Shown here in pieces: positions 1 to 9,569 of a stretch of 64,000 bases of DNA. The position numbers and the translations under genes are program-made. The notes beneath the pieces are model-generated. The model did not search any database. It saw only the letters and a program-made list of their open reading frames with translations, and had not been told where the DNA came from. Every line of letters starts with the position of its first letter. Positions within the stretch are counted from its first letter, which is position 1. Source of the stretch: Bacteroidota bacterium (lineage in GTDB: Bacteria > Bacteroidota > Bacteroidia > Chitinophagales > Chitinophagaceae); the NCBI GenBank assembly GCA_028875875.1, contig JAGWUV010000011.1:1-64000 (forward strand). Reading direction: 5' to 3'.

Positions 1-351
1 CTGATTGCACGTGTGAAAGTGGCTTTAAAACACGTGGATACCCTGGATGAGGTGGAAGAAAATATTGAGATCGGTGATCTGCTGATCGATTTTAAAAGTA
101 AAACCATCACCCGCCAGGGAAATGAAATCCAGTTAACTGCTAAAGAATTTTCTTTATTGGCTTTATTGGCCCGCAATAGAGGAAAGGTAATCTCAAAACA
201 ACTTATCCTTGAAAAAGTATGGGACCTGAGTTTTGATACCGGAACAAATACTATCGAAGTATACATCAGTTTCCTACGCAATAAGATTGATAAACCTTAC
301 GAAGAAAAACTCATTCACACCAAACCCGGATTTGGTTATTTCATCAAGTAA
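1..351 (+). CDS. OmpR-family response regulator, C-terminal part (5' end outside window)
   Basis: This is the last 116 residues of a two-component response regulator. The reading frame is open from base 1 and starts with LIARVKVAL, the linker that usually joins the receiver to the effector domain, so the true start lies upstream of the window. The rest is a winged-helix DNA-binding domain: a beta-hairpin, the LTAKEFSLLALLARNRGKV segment, the recognition-helix region (TNTIEVYISFLRNKID) and the C-terminal wing ending in KPGFGYFIK. The receiver domain with the phosphorylated Asp is not visible. The histidine kinase gene starts 5 bases downstream, so the two genes form a standard response regulator and kinase pair. 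The signal and target genes cannot be told from the sequence. Confidence 0.93.
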   Translation: MIARVKVALKHVDTLDEVEENIEIGDLLIDFKSKTITRQGNEIQLTAKEFSLLALLARNRGKVISKQLILEKVWDLSFDTGTNTIEVYISFLRNKIDKPYEEKLIHTKPGFGYFIK

Positions 352-356
352 AGCCA

Positions 357-1724
357 ATGAATTTAAAACTTCGGTTTGCCTTACTTTTTTCTTTATTTGT
401 AGCAGTAGTATTGCTGGTTTCATCGGCCACTATTTATGTGCTCTATTACAATTATAGAGAAAGTGATTTTTATGATAGGGTAAGGCAGGAGGGGCTTGAA
501 TTCTATGATTTCGTGATTAAGGTTGCAGATCCAAACGTTGCAGATGCTGCCAAGGTAATGCAGGGTTTGGGGAACAATACTTTATGGGATGAAAGTCTGG
601 CTATCATTGATTCTACCGGAAAATTTGTGGATGTATTACCGGATACAGCCACTTTTAATGTTAACGAAGCTTTTCTTCGAAGTATCAAGCAAAACAAAGA
701 AATAAAATATACAGAGGGGGAAAGGCAGTTTGTTTGCATTTACCAACCCGATACCAGGCACTATATTATTTCTTCAGGGTTAGATATTCTTGGTTTGGGG
801 AAATTAAGAAATCTCGAAGTAATACTCACTTTTGTATTTTTAGGAGGGTTATTACTTACCGCCCTGTTTGCCTTTTTGTTTGTGAAGGAAGCAATCAAAC
901 CGCTTACATTATTGAGTGCTCAAATGCAGCGTACGACGGAGTTAAACCTTACCGAACGCATTCCTGTTGGAAATTCAAAGGATGAACTTAGTCAGATAGC
1001 CAATAATTTCAATCAAATGCTGGAACGCCTTAACAGGGCTTTTGAAACACAAAAAAGTTTTGTGCATCATGCCTCGCATGAACTAAGAACACCGCTTGCC
1101 AGCATGCTTTCACAAACTGAATCGGCATTAAATAAAAATCTTAACTCAGAGGAGTATAAAAATGTGCTTCTTTCCTTGAAAGAAGATCAGGTAGACCTGA
1201 TAGACATCACTAATTCTCTCTTGCTGTTATCTCAATATGAGAAGATTAATTTCTCTCCGGAATGGCCAAAGATCAGAATTGATGAAGTGATGTATGATAC
1301 CATCAGTTCATTTAAAAAGATGTTCCCCAATGCTGAAATCTCTTTTCAGTTTGATAAATTCCCTGATGATGAAGATGAAATGCTGTTTAAAGGGAAGGAT
1401 GCTTTGCTTAAAATTGCTTTTCATAACCTAATTAAAAATGCGGTGCTCTATTCTGCTAATAAAGGCGTTTCAATCACCGTTCATACTGGTGGGAATGAGA
1501 TCCTGGTTCATTTCGATAGTAGGGGGAAGGTTTTGTCTGAAGAGGAGGTAAAAAGTTTGATGTTGCCCTTCTTCCGGGGAACCAATGCCGGAAAAGTGAA
1601 AGGCTTTGGATTGGGGCTTTCTATCGTAAACAGGATTATTAACCTTCACAAAGGGAAAGTTGAATACAATTTTGTAAAACCTGATATCAACCGGTTTACT
1701 GTGGTTATTCCTGTAAGTGCATAA
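357..1724 (+). CDS. Membrane sensor histidine kinase, partner of the upstream response regulator
   Basis: 455 residues. There is a transmembrane helix at about 7-29, a periplasmic sensor region to about 155, and a second helix at about 156-177. A HAMP domain (EAIKPLTLLSAQM to NNFNQMLERL) follows, then HisKA with the phospho-acceptor His near residue 240 in HHASHELRTPLAS, and a HATPase_c domain with N-box HNLIKNAV and G2 box GFGLGLSIV. The G1 region reads HFDSRGKVL rather than the usual DxGxG, a degenerate form that I have seen described for this type of kinase. The gene lies 5 bases after the regulator and must be co-transcribed with it. It resembles the CusS/QseC type by architecture, but the ligand is unknown. 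Confidence 0.93.
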   Translation: MNLKLRFALLFSLFVAVVLLVSSATIYVLYYNYRESDFYDRVRQEGLEFYDFVIKVADPNVADAAKVMQGLGNNTLWDESLAIIDSTGKFVDVLPDTATFNVNEAFLRSIKQNKEIKYTEGERQFVCIYQPDTRHYIISSGLDILGLGKLRNLEVILTFVFLGGLLLTALFAFLFVKEAIKPLTLLSAQMQRTTELNLTERIPVGNSKDELSQIANNFNQMLERLNRAFETQKSFVHHASHELRTPLASMLSQTESALNKNLNSEEYKNVLLSLKEDQVDLIDITNSLLLLSQYEKINFSPEWPKIRIDEVMYDTISSFKKMFPNAEISFQFDKFPDDEDEMLFKGKDALLKIAFHNLIKNAVLYSANKGVSITVHTGGNEILVHFDSRGKVLSEEEVKSLMLPFFRGTNAGKVKGFGLGLSIVNRIINLHKGKVEYNFVKPDINRFTVVIPVSA

Positions 1725-1727
1725 AAA

Positions 1728-1755
1728 AATCTATCACACGAAAATGTGATAGATT
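1728..1755 (-). terminator. Rho-independent terminator of rpsT
   Basis: A perfect 11-bp stem (arms 1728-1738 and 1745-1755, 6-base loop CGAAAA). Read on the minus strand, the stem is followed by a run of T (1727 down to 1723), which makes it a terminator for rpsT, whose stop lies 26 bases away. It may also stop the kinase transcript from the other side, but there is no T run on the plus strand. Confidence 0.8.
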
Positions 1756-1780
1756 GTAAAGTATAGTAAGGCTATAAAAA

Positions 1781-2032
1781 TTAAGCAGTTGCTTTCTTCT
1801 TAGCCAGTTTGCTCTTCAAGTTGGCAGCCTTATTTTTATGTATGATACCGCGTTTAGCCAGTTTATCAATCATAGAAACAATAGAAGGCATTTTTTCTTC
1901 GTATGCCTTTGTATCTTCAGTTGCCTTCAAATCACGAATGGCATTACGGGTAGTTTTACCGTAATATTTATTTCTTTCTCTGCGTTTGGCGGCTTGCCTG
2001 GTATCTTTTTTGGTAGCTGAATGATTTGCCAT
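1781..2032 (-). CDS. rpsT: 30S ribosomal protein S20
   Basis: 83 residues, the usual size for S20. The start MANHSATKKDTRQAAKRRERNKYYGK matches the conserved basic N-terminal helix that binds 16S rRNA. The remainder is a Lys/Ala-rich helical bundle ending LAKKKATA. The gene is single and divergent from sucA. A -7 box TATCTTTG (2054-2061) stands just upstream and a strong terminator just downstream, so it is transcribed on its own. Confidence 0.97.
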   Translation of the reverse strand: MANHSATKKDTRQAAKRRERNKYYGKTTRNAIRDLKATEDTKAYEEKMPSIVSMIDKLAKRGIIHKNKAANLKSKLAKKKATA

Positions 2033-2053
2033 TAAAACCTGTTTTTAGGGCGG

Positions 2054-2061
2054 CAAAGATA
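2054..2061 (-). promoter_or_regulatory. -7 promoter box of rpsT (TATCTTTG)
   Basis: Read on the minus strand, this is an exact match to the Bacteroidota -7 consensus TAnnTTTG. Transcription would begin near 2047, giving a leader of about 15 bases. No clear TTTG -33 element lies at the usual distance. Confidence 0.6.
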
Positions 2062-2230
2062 AGAGTGTTTTTGTAAAATTTAAAAAATACTTGAAAAATT
2101 CTTTTTGTAGCACCTGCGCCGCAGGAATTACTACAGATTAACAATATTCCTGCAAGATTAATCGCTTTTTTCTTTATTCAATACACGATATTTGCACACC
2201 ATTGCAATTCAGAAGAACAATTTTTAAGAA

Positions 2231-4972
2231 ATGAAAGATTTTTCGTATATAACCAATTCTCATCCCTCCTTTATTGAAAGTTTATACAACGAATACCTGA
2301 AAAATCCTGAAAACATTGATCCTGATCTGAAAAAATTCTTTGAAGGATTCGATTTTGCAGTGAGCAATGGTGCTGCCGGTGTGGCACAAAATGGCACTGC
2401 CGTAATAACAGAAGGAAGTATCAACTGGCAAAAGGAAATTGCAGCATACCGTTTAATACTAGGTTACAGGAATAAAGGCCATTTAATTGCGTTAACCAAT
2501 CCGATTCGTACGAGAAAAGACAGGGGAGCTAACCTCGATCTTGCTTTTTTTGGGCTATCTGAAGCGGATATGGATTTGCAGCTGCATGCTGGTAACCTTA
2601 TAGGGATAGGAACTACTTCACTCAGGAATATTCTTGCCCATCTCCAAAAAGCATACGCCTCTCATATTGGGGCAGAATTTAAATACATCAGCGATCAGCA
2701 TAAAGTTGACTGGCTCACCAACGAAATAGAAAGAAATATCCATCAGCCGCTTTCTATCTCCAAGAAAAAGCGCATCCTGGAAAAACTGAACCAGGGCGTT
2801 ATTTTCGAAAAATTCCTTCATACCAAATACATTGGACAGAAACGATTTTCTCTTGAAGGAGGAGAAACTTTCATTGCAGCCTTAGATGAGATTATCAATG
2901 CGGCAGCTAATAAGGATGTGCAGGAAGTAGTGATTGGAATGGCTCATCGCGGAAGATTGAATGTGTTGGCGAATATCATGGGTAAAACCTATGAACAGAT
3001 ATTCAGTGAGTTTGAAGGAACTGCCAAGGTAGATCAAACCATGGGCAGCGGCGATGTAAAGTATCATATGGGATATGGAAGTGATGTGGTTACGGCCGAC
3101 AATAAGAACATCCATCTAAAATTAATGCCCAATCCCTCTCATTTGGAGGCTGTTGATCCCGTTGTTCTTGGTTTTGCAAGGGCCAAGGCAGATGTGATGT
3201 ATAAGAGTGATTTTGATAAAATATTGCCTGTATTGGTACATGGAGATGCTTCTGTGGCAGGACAGGGAATTGTGTATGAGATACTGCAAATGTGTAAGCT
3301 GAAAGGCTATTACACTGGCGGTACACTGCATTTTGTGATCAACAACCAGATTGGGTTTACTACCGATTTTGATGATGCTCGTAGCGCCGATTACTGTACT
3401 TCAGTGGCTGCGATGGTGCAAGCTCCTGTATTGCACGTTAATGGTGATGATGCGGAAGCTGTTGTGAAATGTGCAGAGATAGCAACTCGTTACAGGCAGG
3501 AATTTAATTCAGATATTTTCATAGATATGGTCTGCTATCGTAAGCATGGCCACAATGAAGGAGATGATCCTAAATATACCCAGCCCCAGTTGTACGGATT
3601 GATCGAAAAGCATCCGAATCCTCGTGAGGTATACACCAACTTCCTCTTGGAAAATGGAGAAACAGATGCCATAGAACTGGCTAAGGAGATGGAGAAAAAA
3701 TTCTGGGGCGATCTGCAGGAACGTTTGGATGAAATAAAGCAAAATCCGCTGCCTTATAAATATCAGCCACCGGAATTGGCCTGGAAAAGTTTGCGTAAAG
3801 CAACTACAGAAGATTTTGATGCTTCACCCATCACGGCCATCAGTGAAGAGGAATTGAGAAAATTGTTCAAGGGTATTATGACCTGGCCGGATGATTTCAA
3901 ACCCCTCAAAAAAGTAGAAAAATTATTACAGGATAAAATCAAATTACTTGAAAGTGAACAAAAGATAGATTGGGCTACCGCCGAATTGCTGGCCTATGCA
4001 TCTATCATTGTACAGGGTAAGATTGTTCGAATGAGCGGTCAGGATGTGAAACGCGGAACTTTCTCCCACCGTCACGCCGTGCTGCGTGATGAAGTTACGA
4101 ACAAAGGATATAACCGTTTGAAAGGGTTACAGGAAGGGCAGGAAAAATTTAGGATATATAATTCCTTATTGAGTGAATATGGTGTATTGGGATTTGAATA
4201 TGGATATGCCTTGGCTAACCCTGATGCCTTGGTATTATGGGAAGCACAGTTTGGCGACTTTAGCAATGGTGCTCAAACAATGATTGACCAGTTTATTTCA
4301 TCCGGTGAACAAAAATGGAATCGTATGAACGGCCTTGTAATGCTGTTGCCACATGGATATGAAGGTCAGGGACCTGAACATAGCAGTGCAAGAATGGAGC
4401 GCTACTTGCAGATGTGTGCAGAACTGAACATGATCATTACGAACATCACCACTGCTGCCAATCTTTTCCATGTGATGAGGAGGCAGTTGGCATGGCCTTT
4501 CAGAAAACCACTGGTTAATTTCTCACCCAAGGCCAATCTGCGTTATCAGGGTACATTTAGTCCATTAACTGATTTTGTGCAAGGTGGCTTTAAAGAAGTA
4601 ATTGATGATGCACATGCTGATGCAGGCAATGTAAAAAAAGTGTTGTTCTGCTCTGGAAAAATTTACTTTGAGTTGTTTGAAAAACAGCAGAAAGAAAATA
4701 GTACAGATGTAGCCATTGTACGGTTAGAACAAATTTATCCTTTACCTGTAAAGCAACTGGATGCCTTGTATAAAAAGTACAGTAAGGCAACCTGGTTCTG
4801 GGTACAGGAAGAACCATTGAACATGGGTGCTGCCTCATTCCTGAAAATGAATTTAACAGGTATTAATTTTGGTGTGATCAGCCGACATGCAAGTGCTGCA
4901 ACGGCTACAGGTTATGCTAAAGTGCATGCCCAGGAGCAGGCTGAAATTATTGAAACAGCTTTTGCCATCTAA
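2231..4972 (+). CDS. sucA: 2-oxoglutarate dehydrogenase E1 component
   Basis: 913 residues, the usual length for SucA. It is the thiamine-diphosphate-dependent decarboxylase of the 2-oxoglutarate dehydrogenase complex in the TCA cycle. The N-terminal segment (SFIESLYNEYLKNPENIDP) matches the E2-interacting tail of OdhA/SucA. The catalytic part has IGMAHRGRLNVLANI, HLKLMPNPSHLEAVDPVV and the ThDP-binding GDDAEAVVKCAEIA region. The transketolase-like C-terminal half has ANPDALVLWEAQFGDF and PHGYEGQGPEHSSARMER. sucB follows after 41 bases with no terminator between them, so they form an operon. Upstream, GATATTTG (2187-2194) is one base off the -7 consensus. Confidence 0.97.
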   Translation: MKDFSYITNSHPSFIESLYNEYLKNPENIDPDLKKFFEGFDFAVSNGAAGVAQNGTAVITEGSINWQKEIAAYRLILGYRNKGHLIALTNPIRTRKDRGANLDLAFFGLSEADMDLQLHAGNLIGIGTTSLRNILAHLQKAYASHIGAEFKYISDQHKVDWLTNEIERNIHQPLSISKKKRILEKLNQGVIFEKFLHTKYIGQKRFSLEGGETFIAALDEIINAAANKDVQEVVIGMAHRGRLNVLANIMGKTYEQIFSEFEGTAKVDQTMGSGDVKYHMGYGSDVVTADNKNIHLKLMPNPSHLEAVDPVVLGFARAKADVMYKSDFDKILPVLVHGDASVAGQGIVYEILQMCKLKGYYTGGTLHFVINNQIGFTTDFDDARSADYCTSVAAMVQAPVLHVNGDDAEAVVKCAEIATRYRQEFNSDIFIDMVCYRKHGHNEGDDPKYTQPQLYGLIEKHPNPREVYTNFLLENGETDAIELAKEMEKKFWGDLQERLDEIKQNPLPYKYQPPELAWKSLRKATTEDFDASPITAISEEELRKLFKGIMTWPDDFKPLKKVEKLLQDKIKLLESEQKIDWATAELLAYASIIVQGKIVRMSGQDVKRGTFSHRHAVLRDEVTNKGYNRLKGLQEGQEKFRIYNSLLSEYGVLGFEYGYALANPDALVLWEAQFGDFSNGAQTMIDQFISSGEQKWNRMNGLVMLLPHGYEGQGPEHSSARMERYLQMCAELNMIITNITTAANLFHVMRRQLAWPFRKPLVNFSPKANLRYQGTFSPLTDFVQGGFKEVIDDAHADAGNVKKVLFCSGKIYFELFEKQQKENSTDVAIVRLEQIYPLPVKQLDALYKKYSKATWFWVQEEPLNMGAASFLKMNLTGINFGVISRHASAATATGYAKVHAQEQAEIIETAFAI

Positions 4973-5013
4973 GATCAACAGCCGAATAATAAAACCGAAT
5001 AAGATAATTGTTT

Positions 5014-6228
5014 ATGATAGACATTAAAGTGCCATCCGTTGGCGAATCCATCAGCGAAGTAACCTTATTGAAGTGGGTTAAAAAAGAAGGCGAATATGTT
5101 GAACGTGACGAAGTGATAGCCGAACTGGAGAGTGAAAAAGCCACTTTTGAAGTGAATGCAGAAAAGGCAGGAGCTTTAAAATATTTAGCAGCGGAAGGTG
5201 ATACGATTTTAATTGGTTCTGTACTTGCTCAAATTGATGAAACTGCCGAAAAACCAGCAACCGCTGCTGTTGCTCCATCCGATAGTAAAAAGGCATCCAC
5301 TGTTCCGAGCCAGGCTCCGGTTACTTCAGTTCCTAACGACATAAAAGCCACCCCCGTTGCCAGTGCGATTATTGCTGATAAAAAAGTAGATGTAAAATCG
5401 ATAGAACCAAGTGGTTTTGGAGGAAAAATATTAAAACAGGACGTACTGGAAGCATTGAGTACTCCTGGTAAAAAAGCTTTTGCAGGAACTGAGTTGTTTA
5501 CTCGTGTTGTTAGAAAAGAGAAGATGAGTAACCTGCGCAAAACTATCAGTAGGCGATTGGTAGAAGCTAAGAATACAACTGCTATGCTCACTACTTTTAA
5601 CGAAGTGGATATGGGGCGTATCATGGAAATTAGAAAAGCACACAAGGATAAATTCAAAGAAGCCCATGGTGTGAACCTCGGTTTTATGAGTTTCTTTGCC
5701 AAAGCATGTGCTATTGCATTAAGCGAGTGGCCAACAGTGAATGCATATATTGATGGCGATGAATTAGTGTATCATGATTATGCAGACATTAGTATAGCTG
5801 TGAGTACACCAAGAGGTTTAACAGTTCCGGTTATCCGAAATGTAGAAAGTTTAAGCATGGCCGATGTGGAGAGGAAAGTAGTAGAGCTGGCCACAAAAGC
5901 AAGAGATAGTAAGCTAACAGCAGAGGAGTTACAGGGGGGGACTTTTACCATTACTAACGGTGGTGTATTTGGTAGCCTGATGAGTACACCGATCATCAAT
6001 ATTCCGCAAAGCGCTATTTTGGGGATGCATAAGATACAGGACAGGCCCATGGCGGTGAATGGTAAAGTAGAAATTAGACCGATGATGTACTTGGCATTGA
6101 GTTATGATCACAGGATCATCGATGGAAGAGAAAGTGTTAGTTTCCTGGTCCGCGTAAAAGAGCTGCTTGAAAATCCTGAATTATTATTGATCGGTAAAGA
6201 TCCTGTAAAAGCCTTACTGGAACTTTGA
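5014..6228 (+). CDS. sucB: Dihydrolipoyl succinyltransferase, E2 of 2-oxoglutarate dehydrogenase
   Basis: 404 residues. I choose the ATG at 5014 ([12 protein letters not shown]), which is where E2 proteins begin; a TTG two codons earlier would only add MF. One lipoyl domain occupies residues 1-77, with the lipoyl-lysine in [11 protein letters not shown]. An Ala/Pro-rich linker, a short E3-binding domain ([18 protein letters not shown]) and the catalytic acyltransferase domain follow. The active site is [13 protein letters not shown] (DHRxxDG). It transfers the succinyl group to CoA in the complex whose E1 is encoded just upstream. The E3 subunit is not in this window. Confidence 0.96.
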   Translation: MIDIKVPSVGESISEVTLLKWVKKEGEYVERDEVIAELESEKATFEVNAEKAGALKYLAAEGDTILIGSVLAQIDETAEKPATAAVAPSDSKKASTVPSQAPVTSVPNDIKATPVASAIIADKKVDVKSIEPSGFGGKILKQDVLEALSTPGKKAFAGTELFTRVVRKEKMSNLRKTISRRLVEAKNTTAMLTTFNEVDMGRIMEIRKAHKDKFKEAHGVNLGFMSFFAKACAIALSEWPTVNAYIDGDELVYHDYADISIAVSTPRGLTVPVIRNVESLSMADVERKVVELATKARDSKLTAEELQGGTFTITNGGVFGSLMSTPIINIPQSAILGMHKIQDRPMAVNGKVEIRPMMYLALSYDHRIIDGRESVSFLVRVKELLENPELLLIGKDPVKALLEL

Positions 6229-6252
6229 TCTGTAAAAATATTCGAATTAGAT

Positions 6253-6279
6253 AAATATGCCCTATATTGGGGCATATTT
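6253..6279 (+). terminator. Hairpin after sucAB, probable terminator
   Basis: A perfect 10-bp inverted repeat (6253-6262 and 6270-6279) with a 7-base loop, 24 bases after the sucB stop. The right arm ends in TTTT. The hairpin contains an in-frame ATG (6257) of the next gene, which argues that this gene really starts at 6287. Confidence 0.6.
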
Positions 6280-6286
6280 TATTGTT

Positions 6287-7162
6287 ATGAATACCAGATC
6301 CTGCTTACTTTTTGTACTGCTTCTCATAGTTTTTGCTTCCTGTCAAAAAGAATTTTCTATCGATACTACCAATCTGGGCACTTCTTCAGGTAATGGCAAT
6401 GCTGTATTGGTCTCGAAGATTGTAATGATGGTAGGCTCTGATACTAGTACTGTAGGTGAATTTAGATATGATTCTGTCAACAGACCAGTTTATATAAAGA
6501 ATACTAGTATTGATACGTTTGGTCAAAAGACGATTCAGGAATATATCATAACCAGGAACAGTGCTGGCAATATCACTCAGTTCACTACACAGGTAACAGA
6601 TCCTGCTGTGGGGGTAGTGGTAACAAATACAACTGTACATTATCCGTCCGGCTCTTCCAATTTCGATTATCGGTTAACTAAATCTGTTAATGCAGGAGTA
6701 ACTATTATAGATAGTGTGGTTTATACTTATAATGGTAACAAGGTTGCTACGCTAACGGATTATTATGGAGATGGAGTTTCTCCATATTCTCAATTGGCTA
6801 GTGCCACTTATAATTACGATGGAAATGGGAATATCACTACTGTTAGTATGAACTATCCAACTTCTGTACTCAACAATGGTGTTCTGAGTGATCTTGTTTA
6901 TTCTTATCAATACGATAGTAAAAATAATCCAACCAATTTTGGAAATGATTTGATGTTATTATTCGGAGATGAAGTGGCAAAAAACAATTTTGTATCCTTA
7001 CAAATTAAAGCCCCCAACCCTACGCCTTCCTCTTTTGGTTTGAATGAAAGCATTACTTATACTTATTTAAGTAATGGTTATCCTGCTACTGCTACAATGA
7101 AATCCGTATCTGTAAACCCGGATGACACTACGGTTGGGAATATTACTTATTATTATCAGTAA
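6287..7162 (+). CDS. Secreted lipoprotein with YD-repeat-like strands, function unknown
   Basis: 291 residues from the chosen ATG at 6287. The start MNTRSCLLFVLLLIVFASC is a lipoprotein signal peptide with the lipobox FASC and Cys at position 19. An earlier in-frame ATG at 6257 would put ten residues before the signal peptide and lies inside a hairpin. The mature part is rich in Tyr, Asn, Thr and Ser, with repeated short strands such as YNYDGNGNITTV and YSYQYDSKNNPTNF, as in YD/RHS-type repeats and the DUF4595-like lipoproteins of Bacteroidota. It probably sits on the outer membrane or periplasmic face. No catalytic motif is visible. Confidence 0.75.
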   Translation: MNTRSCLLFVLLLIVFASCQKEFSIDTTNLGTSSGNGNAVLVSKIVMMVGSDTSTVGEFRYDSVNRPVYIKNTSIDTFGQKTIQEYIITRNSAGNITQFTTQVTDPAVGVVVTNTTVHYPSGSSNFDYRLTKSVNAGVTIIDSVVYTYNGNKVATLTDYYGDGVSPYSQLASATYNYDGNGNITTVSMNYPTSVLNNGVLSDLVYSYQYDSKNNPTNFGNDLMLLFGDEVAKNNFVSLQIKAPNPTPSSFGLNESITYTYLSNGYPATATMKSVSVNPDDTTVGNITYYYQ

Positions 7163-7194
7163 TAGGTAGTTGGTAAATGCTTTAGTTTTACGCT

Positions 7195-8382
7195 GTGCAA
7201 TACTTACATCAACACTTAGCTACAGCTGTAAAAATTATTGAGCAGTACAACGGAAACGTTCCTTTGGTGCATCACCTTAAGCAGTATTTTTCTCTTCATA
7301 AAAAACACGGATCGAAGGATAGAAAATCAATTGCACAATTATGTTATAGCCATTACAGGTTGGGTAAGGCATTCCATGAATTAAGTATTGAAGAAAGGAT
7401 AAAGATTGCCCTGTTCTTGTGCAACAATGAGGTGGGAAGATGGGCTTTTTTTTTCGATGATAATTGGCTGGCTGCATGGGCTACTAACTTACATCAACGC
7501 ATAACTTTTGTACAATCCTGTTATCCTTCCTTTGTATTGGATGATGTTTTTCCATGGAAAGAGGAATTAAGTGAAGGTATTGATGTGTCTGCGTTTATCG
7601 GTTCTCATTTTATTCAACCAGATCTTTTCCTGAGAGTACGTCCTGGATTTGATGGAACTGTAAAGCAAAAGTTGAATGAGCGGCAAATTTCGTTTGAGGA
7701 AAAATTACCGTTTTGTCTTGCGTTGCCCAATGCCAGTAAAATAGATGAAATTCTTGCTGTAGATAAAGAAGTGGTGATACAGGATCTTTCTTCTCAAAGG
7801 GTAGGTGAGTTTTTTCAATTGATACAATCACAACCTGGGTATCGTTCCGCATTAATTCAGTTGTGGGATTGCTGTGCTGCCAGCGGCGGAAAATCTATCC
7901 TGGCCAAAGATATACTTGGGAATATTTCTCTAACGGTAACGGATATACGCACTTCGATACTTAAAAACCTGGAACAGCGATTTCTCAGAGCCGGTATTAA
8001 AAATTATCAGTCTTTCGTTGCAGATATTTCTCGCTCAATAACTACCATTCAACATGAACCCTTCAATATTATCATCTGCGATGCACCTTGCAGTGGAAGT
8101 GGTACCTGGAGCCGAACCCCTGAACAACTTTCCTTTTTTGCAAAGGAAAAAATAAATGAGTATGCTGCCCTGCAAAAGAAAATTGTAAGCAATACAATTC
8201 CTCACCTTGCAGAAAGTGGATATTTTTTATACATTACTTGTTCGGTGTTTGCTAAAGAAAATGAGGAAGTAGTGATGTTCATAAAACAACAATTCCATCT
8301 TGAACTGGTCAAAATGGAATTGTTGGAAGGATATACTCAAAAAGCCGGTTCTATGTTTGCGGCTCTTTTTAAGAAAGTGTAA
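7195..8382 (+). CDS. RsmB/NOP-family RNA (cytosine-5) methyltransferase
   Basis: 395 residues with a GTG start at 7195; there is no ATG nearby that would keep the N-terminal helical domain. The SAM-binding motif is WDCCAASGGKS. The two catalytic cysteines of this family are present: C299 in CDAPCSGSGTWSRTPE, which releases the product, and C349 in YITCSVFAKENEEV, the attacking nucleophile. The enzyme would methylate C5 of a cytosine in rRNA or tRNA using SAM. The target base cannot be told by eye; RsmB is the nearest well-known relative. Its 3' end overlaps the convergent mnmA gene by 14 bases. Confidence 0.88.
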   Translation: MQYLHQHLATAVKIIEQYNGNVPLVHHLKQYFSLHKKHGSKDRKSIAQLCYSHYRLGKAFHELSIEERIKIALFLCNNEVGRWAFFFDDNWLAAWATNLHQRITFVQSCYPSFVLDDVFPWKEELSEGIDVSAFIGSHFIQPDLFLRVRPGFDGTVKQKLNERQISFEEKLPFCLALPNASKIDEILAVDKEVVIQDLSSQRVGEFFQLIQSQPGYRSALIQLWDCCAASGGKSILAKDILGNISLTVTDIRTSILKNLEQRFLRAGIKNYQSFVADISRSITTIQHEPFNIIICDAPCSGSGTWSRTPEQLSFFAKEKINEYAALQKKIVSNTIPHLAESGYFLYITCSVFAKENEEVVMFIKQQFHLELVKMELLEGYTQKAGSMFAALFKKV

Positions 8383-9478
8383 GTTCTCCACGCTGAATTA
8401 TGCCGCCACCAATTACATCATTGCCTTCATAAAACACAGCGCTTTGCCCTGGAGCAATGCTTTTTACATTTTCATAAAAGCGTGCCTTGATGCCGGTGTC
8501 AGTATTGTATAAATTGCTGAAAGCACCTTTATCTTTATAACGGATCTTGGTAAAAGCCTCCATGCCATCGGTAATGCCGTCATATTTCACCCAGTTGATC
8601 TTATTAACCAGTATATCGTTTTGTTCCAGGTCTTTTTCTTCCCCCAAAACAACTGTATTGGTAGCCGGATCAATGGCTGTTACATAGGCCGGTTTGCCCA
8701 ATGCTATTTCCAGGCCTTTACGCTGACCAATCGTATAAAAAGGATAGCCTTTGTGTTTGCCCAATTTTTTTCCATGTGTATCTACAAACCAGCCGCCGTT
8801 TACCTTTTCTTCCAAACCTTCCACCCTGTGCTTTAAAAAGCCACGGTAATCATTGTCGGGTACAAAGCAAATTTCATAGCTCTCACTCTTTTTGGCCAGT
8901 TCGGGGTAGCCCATATCATGAGCCATCTGCCTGATCTCCGTTTTGCGGTATTTGCCCAACGGCATAATGGTTCGGCTCAGTAATTCCTGGTCAAGCCCCC
9001 ACAGTACATAGCTTTGGTCTTTCGTTTCATCCAATCCCTTGCTAATCACATAACGGTTATTACTATGCTGTCTCACTTCGGCATAATGACCGGTAGCAAT
9101 AAAATCGCAGTTCAGGGCATTGGCCCTTTTCAGTAAAGCACGCCACTTGATATGCGTATTGCACATTACACAAGGGTTGGGTGTTCTGCCGGCCAGGTAT
9201 TCTTCTACAAAATTCTCAATCACAAAATCACCAAACTCTTCGCGGATGTCTAAAATAAAATGCGGAAATCCATGGTGCACCGCCGCTTGCCTAGCATCAT
9301 TAAATGAGTCGAGATTACAGCATCCGGTTTCTTTGCTACCAGTTCCACTGCTGGCATAATCCCATGTTTTCATGGTAATACCCACTACTTCATAACCTTC
9401 ATTGTGCAGCATGAGAGCCGTAACGGTACTATCGATACCGCCACTCATTGCTACTAAAACTTTTCCTTTACGGCTCAT
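8369..9478 (-). CDS. mnmA: tRNA-specific 2-thiouridylase MnmA
   Basis: 369 residues from the ATG at 9478 (MSRKGKVLVAMSGGIDST); a TTG three codons upstream is unlikely. It makes the 2-thio group of U34 in tRNA-Lys, -Glu and -Gln. The N-terminal PP-loop is SGGIDST. The two catalytic cysteines are in NPCVMCNTHIKW and SYEICFVPDNDY. The C-terminal beta-barrel that closes on the tRNA is complete (GQSAVFYEGNDVIGGGII). TAATTTTG at 9501-9508 is a matching -7 box 23 bases upstream of the start. With trhO at 15.8 kb, this is the second enzyme in the window that modifies U34. Confidence 0.97.
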   Translation of the reverse strand: MSRKGKVLVAMSGGIDSTVTALMLHNEGYEVVGITMKTWDYASSGTGSKETGCCNLDSFNDARQAAVHHGFPHFILDIREEFGDFVIENFVEEYLAGRTPNPCVMCNTHIKWRALLKRANALNCDFIATGHYAEVRQHSNNRYVISKGLDETKDQSYVLWGLDQELLSRTIMPLGKYRKTEIRQMAHDMGYPELAKKSESYEICFVPDNDYRGFLKHRVEGLEEKVNGGWFVDTHGKKLGKHKGYPFYTIGQRKGLEIALGKPAYVTAIDPATNTVVLGEEKDLEQNDILVNKINWVKYDGITDGMEAFTKIRYKDKGAFSNLYNTDTGIKARFYENVKSIAPGQSAVFYEGNDVIGGGIIQRGELTLS

Positions 9479-9500
9479 AATTTTCAATTCAAATGAACGG

Positions 9501-9508
9501 CAAAATTA
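9501..9508 (-). promoter_or_regulatory. -7 promoter box of mnmA (TAATTTTG)
   Basis: Exact TAnnTTTG match on the minus strand, with a predicted leader of about 16 bases. No -33 TTTG is visible at the right spacing. Confidence 0.5.
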
Positions 9509-9569
9509 AAGTTTATTGCCGAGTGCTGCAGTATTGAGCATTTGCGGGGTTTGCGATTGAAGGAATTTT

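Noticed and set aside
5008-5013. TTG-started extension of sucB
   Set aside because: Adds only two residues before a standard ATG start at 5014.
5229-5702. 157-codon antisense frame in sucB
   Set aside because: Antisense shadow of a well-supported gene; the predicted protein has no recognisable motif.
6257-6286. Upstream ATG for the lipoprotein gene
   Set aside because: It lies inside the sucAB hairpin and would push ten residues before a clear lipoprotein signal peptide.
9479-9487. TTG start for mnmA
   Set aside because: The ATG at 9478 gives the family start and a better leader length.
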